53,365 nucleotides of DNA, taken from Treponema sp. (GTDB lineage: Bacteria > Spirochaetota > Spirochaetia > Treponematales > Treponemataceae). The stretch spans positions 1 to 53,365 of the forward strand of contig JAKSLY010000018.1 of the NCBI GenBank assembly GCA_024400955.1, given 5' to 3'. A program made the translations under genes and the position numbers. The notes beneath the pieces were generated by a model. That model saw only the letters and a program-made list of their open reading frames with translations. It ran no database searches and was not told the DNA's origin. Positions 1-8,796 of the stretch are shown here, piece after piece (position 1 is the stretch's first letter; each line of letters opens with the position of its first letter).

Positions 1-13
1 GTTTCCGGCAGCT

Positions 14-46
14 AGCTCAACTTCAGTTTTGGAGTTGGGCTTTTTA
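14..46 (+). terminator. Rho-independent terminator of an upstream gene
   Basis: An 11-base-pair stem (14-24 with 31-41, two G-U pairs) has a 6-base loop and is followed by a run of five T. It would end transcription of a plus-strand gene that lies before the window. Nothing else is evident between it and the murC promoter. Confidence 0.85.
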
Positions 47-144
47 ATTTTAAAGAATATTACAGTTTGGATCACGGAATCGAAGCATTCATTCCGCCGA
101 CCGACAGGGACTCAATTAAAATGTATTTGTACCTTGTCATAAAA

Positions 145-173
145 TTGAAACTTTCTTCCATAATCACTATAAT
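145..173 (+). promoter_or_regulatory. murC promoter, leaderless type
   Basis: TTGAAA (145-150), a 17-base spacer and TATAAT (168-173) form a near-consensus sigma70 promoter. Only 9 bases separate the -10 box from the murC ATG, so transcription should begin within 2-3 bases of the start codon. No Shine-Dalgarno sequence is present. Confidence 0.7.
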
Positions 174-182
174 GAAAAAATC

Positions 183-1664
183 ATGAATGAAAAACTTTCC
201 CTGCCTTCAAATCTTGAAGGCCTTAAGATACATTTTGTCGGAATCAAGGGAACTGGAATGGTTGCCCTTGTTGAAATCCTCAAGTCACGGGGAGCCTTGA
301 TTTCCGGATCTGACGTTGAAGAGCGTTTTTATACTGATGAAATTCTTGAAAAGCTTGGAATCACGGCAAAAAGATTTTCTGCAGATAATGTAACTGCTGA
401 AATTCAGTATGTGGTATATTCAAGTGCATATAATCCGGAGACAAACCCTGACCTTGCCCAGGCAAGGAAACTTGGCATTCCCATGATGCTGTATACCGAG
501 GCCTTGGGGGCTGTTTCCCGTACTGCTTACAGCTGCGGAATCTGTGGTGTACATGGCAAGACGACTACAACAGGTCTTACGGGAACCGTATTGAAGCATC
601 TGCCCCTCAACAGCCAGATACTTGCTGGTTCAATAATTTCTTCCTTTGATAATTCCTGCACCCTGAACAACAGCAATTCCGGCAGTCCATATTTTGTTGC
701 CGAAACATGCGAGTACCAGCGTCACTTCATGGCTTTCAGTCCTTCAAAAATAATCCTTACTTCCGTGGAAAGCGACCATCAGGATTATTATCCAACCTTT
801 GAGGACATTCAGAATGCCTTTGTTGATTACATCTGTCTTTTGCCACAGGGAGGCCAGCTGATTTACTGTGCCGACGACAAGGGTGCTTGTGATACTGCAA
901 ATATTGCACACGGCAGACGGCCTGACATTCAGCTTGTTCCTTATGGAAAGAATGCCGATGGTGACTTCAAGCTCAATCCGCTCCGTGTAGAAAACGGAAA
1001 GAATTATTTCAATGTTCAGTGCCTTGGGGAATGTGCATTGGCAGTTCCCGGTGACCATAATGTACTTAATGCCTGTGCTGCATTGGCGCTTGCATGCGGT
1101 CTCCTGAAGGAAGATGGAAAGAACCCAAGTGATTATGTTCAGGAACTTAAGGAAGGTCTTCTTGAATTCAAGGGCGGAAAGAGAAGAAGCGAAGTAATTG
1201 GACGCGTTAAAAATTCAGCAGGAAAGGAAATAGTTGTTCTTGACGATTACGGACATCATCCGACTGCAATTAAGACGACACTTGCAGGTTACCGCGATTT
1301 TTATAAGGGCTATAGAATTATTGTTGACTTCATGAGCCATACATATACAAGAACTGCAGCTTTGCTTGAAGAATTTGCCTCTTCCTTTGGCAGTGCTGAT
1401 GTTGTCATCCTTAACAAGATTTATGGCAGTGCCAGGGAAAATGCTTCTGCATCAAACGTCACGGGTAAAACTCTTGCTGAACGGGCAGGAAATTACCATG
1501 ACCATGTTATTTACGCAGAAGAATTTGATGAAGCTGCAAATGTTGCGGTTGCTGAACTTGAAAAGCCATTGGAAGAAGGGAATTGCGGTTACCTGTTTGT
1601 TTCCATGGGGGCTGGGGACAACTGGAAGGTTGGAAAATCCGTGATCAGTCATTTTGAAAAATAG
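183..1664 (+). CDS. murC: UDP-N-acetylmuramate--L-alanine ligase
   Basis: This is a Mur ligase of 493 residues that would add L-alanine to UDP-MurNAc in cytoplasmic peptidoglycan precursor synthesis. The N-terminal Rossmann motif GIKGTGM (residues 20-26) differs from the usual GIGGxGM by a lysine. The ATP-binding loop GVHGKTTTT (122-130) is intact, and a DDYGHHPTAI segment near residue 355 is typical of MurC in the C-terminal domain. Mpl, a related ligase that uses tripeptide, is the main alternative, but the N-terminus reads more like MurC. It is the first gene of a unit with yicC and the kinase gene. Confidence 0.88.
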   Translation: MNEKLSLPSNLEGLKIHFVGIKGTGMVALVEILKSRGALISGSDVEERFYTDEILEKLGITAKRFSADNVTAEIQYVVYSSAYNPETNPDLAQARKLGIPMMLYTEALGAVSRTAYSCGICGVHGKTTTTGLTGTVLKHLPLNSQILAGSIISSFDNSCTLNNSNSGSPYFVAETCEYQRHFMAFSPSKIILTSVESDHQDYYPTFEDIQNAFVDYICLLPQGGQLIYCADDKGACDTANIAHGRRPDIQLVPYGKNADGDFKLNPLRVENGKNYFNVQCLGECALAVPGDHNVLNACAALALACGLLKEDGKNPSDYVQELKEGLLEFKGGKRRSEVIGRVKNSAGKEIVVLDDYGHHPTAIKTTLAGYRDFYKGYRIIVDFMSHTYTRTAALLEEFASSFGSADVVILNKIYGSARENASASNVTGKTLAERAGNYHDHVIYAEEFDEAANVAVAELEKPLEEGNCGYLFVSMGAGDNWKVGKSVISHFEK

Positions 1665-1700
1665 CAGAACACTTAGTTCTTTCTTTGGGAGGAAAATATT

Positions 1701-2570
1701 ATGAACAGCATGACAGGATATGGTTTTAAGGAGGAACTCATTGGAACCACTCAGATCAGTGTTGAAATCAAGTCTGTCAATTCCAGGTTTCTTGATCTGA
1801 ACATCTATCTTCCTTCATACTTGAATTGCCTTGAACCAAAAATAAGGAAGATTGTTTCAGAAAAAATTCTTCGTGGAAAGGTGGATGTTTCCATTCGTGT
1901 TCATGACAATAACTCCACTGCAAAGGTTACCGTTGACCCTGAGGCAGCACAGATGTACAGCCAGGCCATTGGCCAGATTGCAAGGGCATTGGGCAAGTCA
2001 GAAAGTGATATTCCGCTTTCCCTCATTGTGTCTCAGGAAGGCGTAATGAACATTTCCCATGAATATGATGTGGATGCATATTGGGAAAAGATCAATGGCG
2101 TTTTTGAAACCGTCTTTGAACAGTTTCTTGCTGACAGAAGCCGTGAAGGGGAAAACCTTAAGGTTGATCTTCTTGAAAAAATTTCTGTTCTTGAAGAATG
2201 TGCAGCTTTCTTTAAGGAATGGCAGCCTACGATGGAACAGAAATTCCGGGATACAATTACTGCAAAATTCAAGGACCTTCTTGGGGATCACGTTGATGAA
2301 AACCGCATCATGACGGAAATTGCAGCCATGCTTGTAAAATATACAATCAATGAGGAAATCATAAGGCTGCACAGCCATCTTAAGGCCCTTCGTGATGAAA
2401 TAGCACAGAATCCTGTTCCCGGTAAAAAGCTTGACTTTATCTGCCAGGAAGCAAACAGGGAAATAAATACAATCGGCAGCAAGAATCAGTTTACGGAGGT
2501 AGGGGCTAAGGTTATTGCAGCCAAGGATGCCCTTGAAAATATCCGTGAGCAATCTAAGAATGTTGAATAG
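1701..2570 (+). CDS. yicC: YicC/YloC family endoribonuclease
   Basis: The N-terminus MNSMTGYGF is the signature of the YicC/YloC family, and the 289-residue length is normal for it. The conserved C-terminal block with KLDFICQEANREINTIGSK (about residue 240) is also present. Family members are RNA endonucleases with a role in mRNA decay; that role is family knowledge, not visible here. A strong ribosome site (GGGAGG) precedes the ATG. The gap after murC is 36 bases, so the two are probably co-transcribed. Confidence 0.9.
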   Translation: MNSMTGYGFKEELIGTTQISVEIKSVNSRFLDLNIYLPSYLNCLEPKIRKIVSEKILRGKVDVSIRVHDNNSTAKVTVDPEAAQMYSQAIGQIARALGKSESDIPLSLIVSQEGVMNISHEYDVDAYWEKINGVFETVFEQFLADRSREGENLKVDLLEKISVLEECAAFFKEWQPTMEQKFRDTITAKFKDLLGDHVDENRIMTEIAAMLVKYTINEEIIRLHSHLKALRDEIAQNPVPGKKLDFICQEANREINTIGSKNQFTEVGAKVIAAKDALENIREQSKNVE

Positions 2571-2595
2571 TATGGAATAGATTTGGAGGGAAGAC

Positions 2596-3138
2596 ATGGA
2601 ATTGATTAAGGATGTACGCGTAGCAATAAGCGGAAAGTCAGGATGTGGCAATACAACCGTAACTACCTTGCTTTCACAAAAACTCGGGGTAAAGATGATA
2701 AACTTTACCTTCCGCCAGCTTGCCCAGGAAAAGGGATTAACTCTTGAGCAGGTAATTGAGAATGCAAAGACTGACGACAGCTATGATATTGCAGTTGATA
2801 CAAGGCAGGTTGAACTTGCCCGCAAGGAACCATGTGTCTTGGGCAGTCGTCTTGCAGTATGGATGCTTAAGGAAGCAGACCTTAAGGTTTACCTGAAGCT
2901 TGATGATGATGTAAGGGCTGCAAGAATCTTTAACCGGGAAGGTGGAGACATAGAAAAGATCAAGGCCTTTACGGCAATGCGTGATAGTGAAGACAGCAGA
3001 AGGTACAAGAAACTTTATGATATTGATAATAATGACTATGGTTTCGTTGACCTTGTGATTGATGCAAGGCATACGCCTGATGAAATTGTCCAGAGCATTC
3101 TGGATGTTCTGGAAGAAAAAGGCTTTATCAAGCAGTAG
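2596..3138 (+). CDS. Cytidylate kinase-like protein
   Basis: This 180-residue P-loop kinase has the nucleotide loop SGKSGCGNTTV near residues 13-23, where the usual GKS/T lysine position is replaced by Asn (GCGNTT). That is the form seen in the short archaeal/spirochaete-type CMP kinase family. A basic lid-like region (KAFTAMRDSEDSRRYKKLY, about 135-153) contains RDxxDxxRY, which is typical of this family. It probably phosphorylates CMP or dCMP, but the substrate cannot be proved from sequence. It has a strong ribosome site (GGAGGGAAG) and closes the murC unit. Confidence 0.78.
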   Translation: MELIKDVRVAISGKSGCGNTTVTTLLSQKLGVKMINFTFRQLAQEKGLTLEQVIENAKTDDSYDIAVDTRQVELARKEPCVLGSRLAVWMLKEADLKVYLKLDDDVRAARIFNREGGDIEKIKAFTAMRDSEDSRRYKKLYDIDNNDYGFVDLVIDARHTPDEIVQSILDVLEEKGFIKQ

Positions 3139-3146
3139 CCTTTTTG

Positions 3147-3197
3147 TCCGGAGGATTTTTCTTGTTTTTTTAGGAAAGATTCTCCGGATTTTTTTTT
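3147..3197 (+). terminator. Terminator of the murC-yicC-kinase unit
   Basis: A 10-base-pair stem (3147-3156 with 3179-3188, one G-U pair) is followed directly by nine T. It begins nine bases after the kinase stop codon. Confidence 0.85.
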
Positions 3198-3206
3198 CGC
3201 CATGAA

Positions 3207-3248
3207 CAAAACTAACGGTAGTTTGTGGGTAAACTATCGTTAGTTTTG
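3207..3248. repeat. 18-bp inverted repeat between convergent genes
   Basis: Arms 3207-3224 and 3231-3248 pair over 18 positions with a single G-U and a 6-base loop. No T run follows on either strand, so it is not a canonical terminator. It may stabilise or end the GH31 transcript. The arm resembles the last coding bases of the GH31 gene (about 3259-3275). Confidence 0.75.
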
Positions 3249-3254
3249 CCGGAT

Positions 3255-5153
3255 TTAATTAACTACCGTAAGTTTGTCCCATTCTACGTCTTCGATGGAA
3301 TCGGCTTCTTCTGCCAGGGCAAGTTCGTGACCTTTCCTGATAAAAATCACTACTTCATCAAGTGGAACATGAATGTATGTGTGACCCTTTGGCAGTTCCT
3401 CCTGTTCAATTACCTTTGTATCCTTGAACCTGACAAGCTTCATGTCTTCTGGAAGGTATACATGTCGTCCTGTTGCATTCTGCTCATAAATTGGGGCAAT
3501 CATGATGCTTTTGCCAATTAAGAGCTGGTCCTCGCATCGTCTTGCATCTTCATCTTCCGGCCATACAAAGCCAAGGGGACTTCCATACATTTCATTGTTT
3601 TTTACTGCGTTCATGTAAGATTCATATAGGTATGGCATCAGACGGTACCTTAGCTTCATGATGGACCTGAGGGAATCAATGTGTTTAGCAAACTGATATG
3701 GCTCCTGGTCACGGCTTCCAAGGCATGCATGGTTTCTGAACAGGGGCAGGAAAATTCCCAGTGCATACCATCGCAACAGAAGGTCTGCAGTCGTGCTTGC
3801 ACCAAATCCACCAAGGTCAGCCCCAGTATATATGAATCCGCACATGTTCAGTGAAGGAAGCATCTTAAGGTTAAGAAGGATGTGGGACCACCATGACTTG
3901 TTGTCTCCCATCCAGATGCCTGAATACCTGTGCATGCCTATGTAAGACGCACGCGAAAAGAGGAGGTATTTTTCCTTCCCAAGAATTCCTTCAAGGGATT
4001 CTGAAGCTGAACGGGTCATGTTGTATCCGTAAAGGTTGTGCACCGTGTGATGGCAGATTCTTCCTGAATCTGTTTCATGATAGAAGCTCTTGTAGTCTTC
4101 CACATTGTTGGCCATAAAGTTTACGGCATCCTTCATTGCAAAATTTGCATAGAGGCCTACGTTTGCATCCCTGTATTCCTTAAGCTGGTCGAATACTTCC
4201 ATCTTATGCTTTTCGGAATAGAAAAGGGCCGGCTCATTCATGTCGTTCCAGAAGCCTTCAATGCCCATGTCTGTTAGGATCTTGTATTTGTCTCCAAACC
4301 ATTTGCGGGCATCCTTGTTAAGAAAATCAGGAAGAACGCTTTTTCCTGGCCATACTCCGACAATGAATTCCTTTCCGTCTTTGTCCTTGCAGAAGTATCC
4401 CTTTTTAATTCCTTCGTCGTAGATGTCATAGCCTTCTTCAACCTTGACGCCGGCATCAATGATGGGAATTACACGGATCTTGTCTTTCTTGAGTTTAGTG
4501 ATGCATTCCTTGAAGTCCCTGTATGAATCCCTGTTTACCGTAAAATCCTTGAAGTTATCCATGTAGTCAATGTCAAGATAGATCATGTCCAGTGGAAGCC
4601 TGTCTTTCCTGTATCCATCCTGAACCTTAAGAAGGTCTGCTTCGGAACCGTAACCCCAGCGGGACTGTCCGATGCCAAATGCCCATTTAGGTGGAATGTA
4701 GCTTTGTCCTATGAGGGCTCGGAATTCCTTGACTATTTCGGCAACGCTGTCACCTTCAATGATGTATATTTCAAAGTCGGGACTTTCTGAATGGAAAGTG
4801 AATTTTTCATAGTCAGTTGCACCGCAGTCAAATGTAACTTTTCCAGGGCAGTCAAAGAAAAGCCCGAATTTCTGTGGCCCGTCTGCGACAAAAAAGTTGT
4901 GGGCCCCATAAAGTGAATTCTTTTCTTCTGAATGTTCAAATTCATCAGTGCAGTAGCTTGAATAAATATGGCCACGCTTGTTGATGCCCCGGACGTTCTC
5001 CCCAAGCCCATATATTATGGTGCTGTCATCCATGAGGAATTCAAAGGTTCCGTTTTTTTCTTCAAGATGTGGAATTTTTCCAGTGCTCGGTTCAATCCTG
5101 TTGATTACAGCTTCAGTGTCGAAGGGTTTTCCAAATGTAAATCGTTTGATCAT
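3255..5153 (-). CDS. GH31 alpha-glucosidase
   Basis: This glycoside hydrolase family 31 enzyme of 632 residues should release glucose from alpha-glucans. The catalytic nucleophile motif WNDMNEP is at 302-308 (Asp304) and the acid/base aspartate is in WMGDN (Asp417). The N-terminal beta domain precedes an (alpha/beta)8 barrel with DIDYMDN near 194. There is no signal peptide, so it is probably cytoplasmic and acts on oligosaccharides supplied by the amylase encoded upstream. The start is supported by GGAGA 5 bases before the ATG, and the gap from the amylase stop is 30 bases. Confidence 0.93.
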   Translation of the reverse strand: MIKRFTFGKPFDTEAVINRIEPSTGKIPHLEEKNGTFEFLMDDSTIIYGLGENVRGINKRGHIYSSYCTDEFEHSEEKNSLYGAHNFFVADGPQKFGLFFDCPGKVTFDCGATDYEKFTFHSESPDFEIYIIEGDSVAEIVKEFRALIGQSYIPPKWAFGIGQSRWGYGSEADLLKVQDGYRKDRLPLDMIYLDIDYMDNFKDFTVNRDSYRDFKECITKLKKDKIRVIPIIDAGVKVEEGYDIYDEGIKKGYFCKDKDGKEFIVGVWPGKSVLPDFLNKDARKWFGDKYKILTDMGIEGFWNDMNEPALFYSEKHKMEVFDQLKEYRDANVGLYANFAMKDAVNFMANNVEDYKSFYHETDSGRICHHTVHNLYGYNMTRSASESLEGILGKEKYLLFSRASYIGMHRYSGIWMGDNKSWWSHILLNLKMLPSLNMCGFIYTGADLGGFGASTTADLLLRWYALGIFLPLFRNHACLGSRDQEPYQFAKHIDSLRSIMKLRYRLMPYLYESYMNAVKNNEMYGSPLGFVWPEDEDARRCEDQLLIGKSIMIAPIYEQNATGRHVYLPEDMKLVRFKDTKVIEQEELPKGHTYIHVPLDEVVIFIRKGHELALAEEADSIEDVEWDKLTVVN

Positions 5154-5183
5154 ATTTTCTCCAATTAATGTACTAAAGTCAGT

Positions 5184-6554
5184 TTAGTCAGAATAAACAA
5201 CAGCAATGCGTTCTGGCGGTACCAGTCCTTCAAGAAAACCATTTTTCACCTTGAACTTGATACCCCAGGCCCCGTCCTTGTAGGTTCCAGATGGAAGGCC
5301 GCACTTAAATCTGATTTTCTGGGTGGTGGTGGTCATGTTGATGATGGCAATTCCCCTGGATCCTCTCTTTATGAAAAGCAGTCCGGGATTTATTTTGTTT
5401 GCTCCATCGCCTTCAGTTTCTCCATTGAGGAACATGTTGGGTTCATCTTTCATGGCCTTCCTGAATTTGTTTACTGCTGCTACTTCCGGGTGGAAATACA
5501 GGTCGCTGCCGGCATCTCCAATCTTGCTTTCCCCGGGGAACTGCATTCCTTCTTTTCCCTTTGGCCGCGAGAAGAACAGTGGAATTCCGTCCCGCCTCGA
5601 AGCTATTACGGCCCATGCGGCGCGGATTTCAAAGTCGGTGAGGGAAGCCGATTCCCCCTTGTTTGCGTAGGTGTCATGGCTTTCAACCCAGGTTACGACT
5701 TTTGGCGAAGCCTTGTTCTGGAGGTTCACCAGTCCCTTTCCCGAAAGCTTTCTGTTTTTGACCGAGCTGCGAAGAACCTTGCCGTAGTTGGAAGCTGTCA
5801 CCCAGATGTATTCACCGTAGGCATCTTCCCTTGATGTCTGGTCCTGCAAAACTTCCCCATATATGAAAAGGTTTTTTGCATTCTTAGTTTTTCCTGTTAT
5901 TACAGGATAAAAATTGTTTTCCTGGTCTGGGTCATCCCTTGGATCGTCTGGAAGTCCAATGTGCTTTGCACAGTCAATGCGAAATCCGTCTGCACCGCAG
6001 TCAACAAGATCGTCCAGGTAGGATAGAAAGTATTCCTGGAACAGGGGATTTTCAGTGTCAATGTCAGGAAGTCCGCCTATGTTCGTGTTTGTATCGTAGT
6101 TTCTTAATCCGGTTCCCTTTCCCTGGTGGTAAAGTTTTTCCATTCCACCAACGGCATCAATAAGTTCCTTTGATACCTGGTCTTTAAGGGGAGTTGTATG
6201 GTTTGGAACTATGTCAACGATTACCTTTATTCCATATTCGTGGGCTTTTGCGCACATGGAGATGAACTGGTCCCTGGTGCCCAGCTGGTAGTTTCCAATC
6301 TTGAAATCGACAGGCTGATAGTGATAGTACCATTTGCCGCTGCTTGTGCTCATGAGCTCCATGCCGCCATTTTCTCCAATGAGGCATGTGTTGGCAGGAC
6401 TTGTCTGTAGGTGGGTATAGCCGGCATCTGCAATTTTTTCCATGTTGGCTTCAATTGTTCCAAAGGACCAGCACCAGCAGTGGAGAATTGTGCCTTCTGC
6501 AAAGGTCCATGCTGCAGCAAGTGCAAGGACAATGGTAGTTAACTTCTTCTTCAT
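5184..6554 (-). CDS. Secreted GH13 alpha-amylase
   Basis: This GH13 enzyme of 456 residues cleaves internal alpha-1,4 bonds of starch or glycogen. All four conserved regions are visible: DIVPNH (114-119), GFRIDCAKH (190-198, nucleophile Asp194), the acid/base Glu in IYGEVL (Glu234) and ESHD (291-294). The N-terminus has a Lys-rich start, a hydrophobic Leu/Ala core and an Ala-Glu junction near residue 20, so it is exported. It heads a two-gene unit with the GH31 glucosidase, which suggests extracellular attack followed by intracellular trimming. No Shine-Dalgarno precedes the ATG. Confidence 0.93.
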   Translation of the reverse strand: MKKKLTTIVLALAAAWTFAEGTILHCWCWSFGTIEANMEKIADAGYTHLQTSPANTCLIGENGGMELMSTSSGKWYYHYQPVDFKIGNYQLGTRDQFISMCAKAHEYGIKVIVDIVPNHTTPLKDQVSKELIDAVGGMEKLYHQGKGTGLRNYDTNTNIGGLPDIDTENPLFQEYFLSYLDDLVDCGADGFRIDCAKHIGLPDDPRDDPDQENNFYPVITGKTKNAKNLFIYGEVLQDQTSREDAYGEYIWVTASNYGKVLRSSVKNRKLSGKGLVNLQNKASPKVVTWVESHDTYANKGESASLTDFEIRAAWAVIASRRDGIPLFFSRPKGKEGMQFPGESKIGDAGSDLYFHPEVAAVNKFRKAMKDEPNMFLNGETEGDGANKINPGLLFIKRGSRGIAIINMTTTTQKIRFKCGLPSGTYKDGAWGIKFKVKNGFLEGLVPPERIAVVYSD

Positions 6555-6562
6555 ACGGTGTA

Positions 6563-6591
6563 AATTTAACGGGCATGAAATAAAAAGTCAA
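6563..6591 (-). promoter_or_regulatory. Amylase promoter, leaderless type
   Basis: On the minus strand TTGACT (6586-6591), a 17-base spacer and TAAATT (6563-6568) are followed by just 8 bases and the ATG at 6554. Transcription would start at or next to the start codon. Confidence 0.7.
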
Positions 6592-6652
6592 TATTTTTAT
6601 AATTTTTAGGAATTTAATGAAGTATTTGATATATTTAGGATACTTTCGTCAT

Positions 6653-6687
6653 AAAAAACACCCGAAGAACAGATGTTCTTCGGGTGT
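6653..6687 (-). terminator. Terminator of leuCD
   Basis: A perfect 13-base-pair stem (6658-6670 with 6675-6687) with a 4-base loop is followed on the minus strand by six T. It lies about 40 bases beyond the leuD stop codon. Confidence 0.92.
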
Positions 6688-6724
6688 CTAAATTTGCTTT
6701 TAGCTAAAATCCTTGGTACACGGA

Positions 6725-7258
6725 TTAGTACTTTTTGTCAGCGTAGCCAATCCAGCCCTCGTTTTCAATGAGTGCCTTTTCAAATCCTTCAAGCTTGAAA
6801 GGGTAGCTCTTTGAAAGGGAACCGGCAATAAGCTTAACCTTCCAGGTACCGTCTTCCTTTTCTTCAATCTTGCATTCAGTATCCTTGTCTGCAAAAGTGT
6901 GGAACATGTCTTCAATGTCCTTCTTGTTCATGTCAAGGGCAAGAAGTCCGCAGTTGTACATGTTCTGGCGGAAGATGCGAGCAAAGTTCTGGGCGATTAC
7001 AACATAGATTCCGTTTACTTCAAGGGCCCATGGAGCATGTTCACGGCTTGAACCGCATCCGAAGTTTTCCCTTGTAATGATAACCTTTACACCCTGAAGG
7101 TCTGTCTTAGGGTTGAATCCGTCAAGCTTAAGATCTTCAAGAAGGTATGGCTGCAAAGCCTGTTTTGTATTTTCTGTAAGGTATTTAGCAGGAATGATTT
7201 CATCTGTATTGATGTCACTGCGATCAAGGAACAAAACCTGTCCACCAAACTGTTTCAT
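6725..7258 (-). CDS. leuD: 3-isopropylmalate dehydratase small subunit
   Basis: This subunit pairs with LeuC in leucine synthesis, isomerising 2- to 3-isopropylmalate. The N-terminal DRSDINTDEIIPAKYL and the central ENFGCGSSREHAPWAL (about 65-80) match the swivel domain of the aconitase family. The ATG at 7258 is preferred over an upstream in-frame ATG at 7279 because it has AAGGGGA at the right distance; this gives 177 residues. The upstream ATG would lie inside an intergenic hairpin. Confidence 0.92.
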   Translation of the reverse strand: MKQFGGQVLFLDRSDINTDEIIPAKYLTENTKQALQPYLLEDLKLDGFNPKTDLQGVKVIITRENFGCGSSREHAPWALEVNGIYVVIAQNFARIFRQNMYNCGLLALDMNKKDIEDMFHTFADKDTECKIEEKEDGTWKVKLIAGSLSKSYPFKLEGFEKALIENEGWIGYADKKY

Positions 7259-7278
7259 ATTAATCCCCTTTGTTTGCA

Positions 7279-7312
7279 TCAGTCAAGGAAACCTTGGCTG
7301 ATACTAGTATCA
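7279..7312 (-). promoter_or_regulatory. Hairpin and palindrome in the leuC-leuD gap
   Basis: A 10-base-pair stem (7279-7288 with 7292-7301, one G-U) has a 3-base loop and overlaps a perfect 14-base palindrome (7299-7312). It ends about 20 bases before the leuD start. No T run follows, so mRNA processing, stabilisation or translational control is more likely than termination. Confidence 0.5.
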
Positions 7313-7364
7313 TATTAAAATAACAAAAATTCAAGAAAAAAGTTACTTTTAAGGCTTTTTTTTA

Positions 7365-8651
7365 TCAGCCCTTGAAGTTTTCTGAATTAACGATTGTACC
7401 AGCGATTGCAGTAGCTGCGGCTGTTGCAGGGCTCATGAGGTGAACCATTCCGCCTTTACCCATGCGTCCGTTGAAGTTGCGGTTTGTTGTGGAAGCACAA
7501 ACTTCACCTTCTGCAAGAACTCCGTTTGACATGCCGAGACATGCACCGCAAGTAGGGTTTGTTACACAGAAACCTGCATCCATGAAAATCTGGATGATTC
7601 CTTCTTCCAGGGCCATCTTGTAGATGAGTGGAGTTGCCGGGCTTACGATTCCACGTACACCGTCTGCAATCTTGTGACCCTTGAGGATCTGGGCTGCAAC
7701 ACGAAGGTCTGTAATGCGTCCATTTGTACAAGATCCGATGTAAACCTGGTCAACCTTTGTTCCCTTCATTTCAGAAACCTTCTTGATCTGGTCAGGCTTG
7801 TATTCAACTGTACATACAGGCTCAAGGTCAGACAGGTCAAGTTCGTAAACCTTTTCATATTCTGCATCAGGATCATCAACCCATTTTGAGTATTCCTTGA
7901 GGGCAGCTTCCTTTGATTCAAATTCATCCTTGATGAAAGGCCAAAGGTATTCAACAGTGGTCATGTCAGGGAAGCAGATTCCGCTTGTTGCACCGGCTTC
8001 TACAGCCATGTTGCAGAGGGTCATTCTTTCTTCCATGTTGAAGTTGTCTACGATTGGGCCTGTAAATTCAGTAACGCAGTTTGTTGCTCCGTTTACGCCG
8101 ATTTTTCCGATGAGGTGGAGGATGACGTCCTTTGCATAAACTCCAGCCTTAAGCTTTCCGTTGAGAACGAACTTGATTGCCTTAGGCTCGCGGAATGAGC
8201 AGACACCCTTGAGGATTCCAACTTCAAGGTCTGTTGTTCCAACACCTGCGGCAAAGGCACCAAAGGCACCGTGTGTACAAGTGTGGCTGTCTCCCATGAT
8301 TACTGTAAATCCTGGGCGAACAAATCCCTTTTCTGGGAAGATTGCATGGCATACGCCGTTGGCACCGATGTCAAAGAAGTCCTTTACGTCGTTGCGGCGA
8401 GCCCATTCACGCAAGATTTTTTCCTGCATTGCACATTTTGAGTCCTTTGCAGGTGTAACGTGGTCAATTACGGCCTTGATTTTTGTCGGGTCAAAAACCC
8501 TGTCCTTGCCGCGCTCAACCAGGTCGTTGATGGCAATAGGAGTAGTAATTTCATGACAGAATACCCTGTCAAGTTTAAGGATATTGGTACCTTCAAATGG
8601 TTTTTCCACCATGTGCGATTCAAAAATTTTCTGAGCAATAGTTTTTCCCAT
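7365..8651 (-). CDS. leuC: 3-isopropylmalate dehydratase large subunit
   Basis: This is the catalytic [4Fe-4S] subunit, 428 residues. Cluster cysteines are visible in GSCTNG and in the PTCGACLG segment of the C-terminal half, and HTCTHGAFG near residue 122 is the conserved aconitase-family block. Its length fits the short archaeal/type-2 LeuC or homoaconitase group rather than the roughly 470-residue proteobacterial form. The following leuD settles the role as isopropylmalate or a close homologue. A good ribosome site (AGAGGTAAG) precedes the ATG. Confidence 0.92.
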   Translation of the reverse strand: MGKTIAQKIFESHMVEKPFEGTNILKLDRVFCHEITTPIAINDLVERGKDRVFDPTKIKAVIDHVTPAKDSKCAMQEKILREWARRNDVKDFFDIGANGVCHAIFPEKGFVRPGFTVIMGDSHTCTHGAFGAFAAGVGTTDLEVGILKGVCSFREPKAIKFVLNGKLKAGVYAKDVILHLIGKIGVNGATNCVTEFTGPIVDNFNMEERMTLCNMAVEAGATSGICFPDMTTVEYLWPFIKDEFESKEAALKEYSKWVDDPDAEYEKVYELDLSDLEPVCTVEYKPDQIKKVSEMKGTKVDQVYIGSCTNGRITDLRVAAQILKGHKIADGVRGIVSPATPLIYKMALEEGIIQIFMDAGFCVTNPTCGACLGMSNGVLAEGEVCASTTNRNFNGRMGKGGMVHLMSPATAAATAIAGTIVNSENFKG

Positions 8652-8663
8652 GTTCTTACCTCT

Positions 8664-8709
8664 AACTTAAGTATAATTAAAATATATTTAATAATACTTA
8701 AGTTGTCAA
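8664..8709 (-). promoter_or_regulatory. leuC promoter with inverted-repeat operator
   Basis: TTGACA (8704-8709), 17 bases, then TATATT (8681-8686) on the minus strand. A perfect 11-base inverted repeat (8664-8674 and 8694-8704) has one half in the promoter spacer next to the -35 box and the other at the expected transcription start. The layout is typical of a repressor operator; the regulator is unknown. Confidence 0.78.
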
Positions 8710-8741
8710 GTCAAAAATTTGATTTTCTAGTTAAGCTTGAA

Positions 8742-8784
8742 TAAAAAAGGGGATATGAGGCCATCCAGACCTTATATTCCCCTT
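8742..8784 (-). terminator. Terminator of the dehydrogenase unit
   Basis: Arms 8747-8760 and 8770-8784 form a stem with one bulge and are followed on the minus strand by six T. It lies 12 bases past the dehydrogenase stop codon. Confidence 0.8.
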
Positions 8785-8796
8785 ATGTTTAGATTG

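Noticed and set aside
8652..8710. T-box or leader-peptide attenuator before leuC
   Set aside because: The leader is too short (about 25 bases) and has no Leu-codon run or terminator; the inverted repeat looks like a DNA operator.
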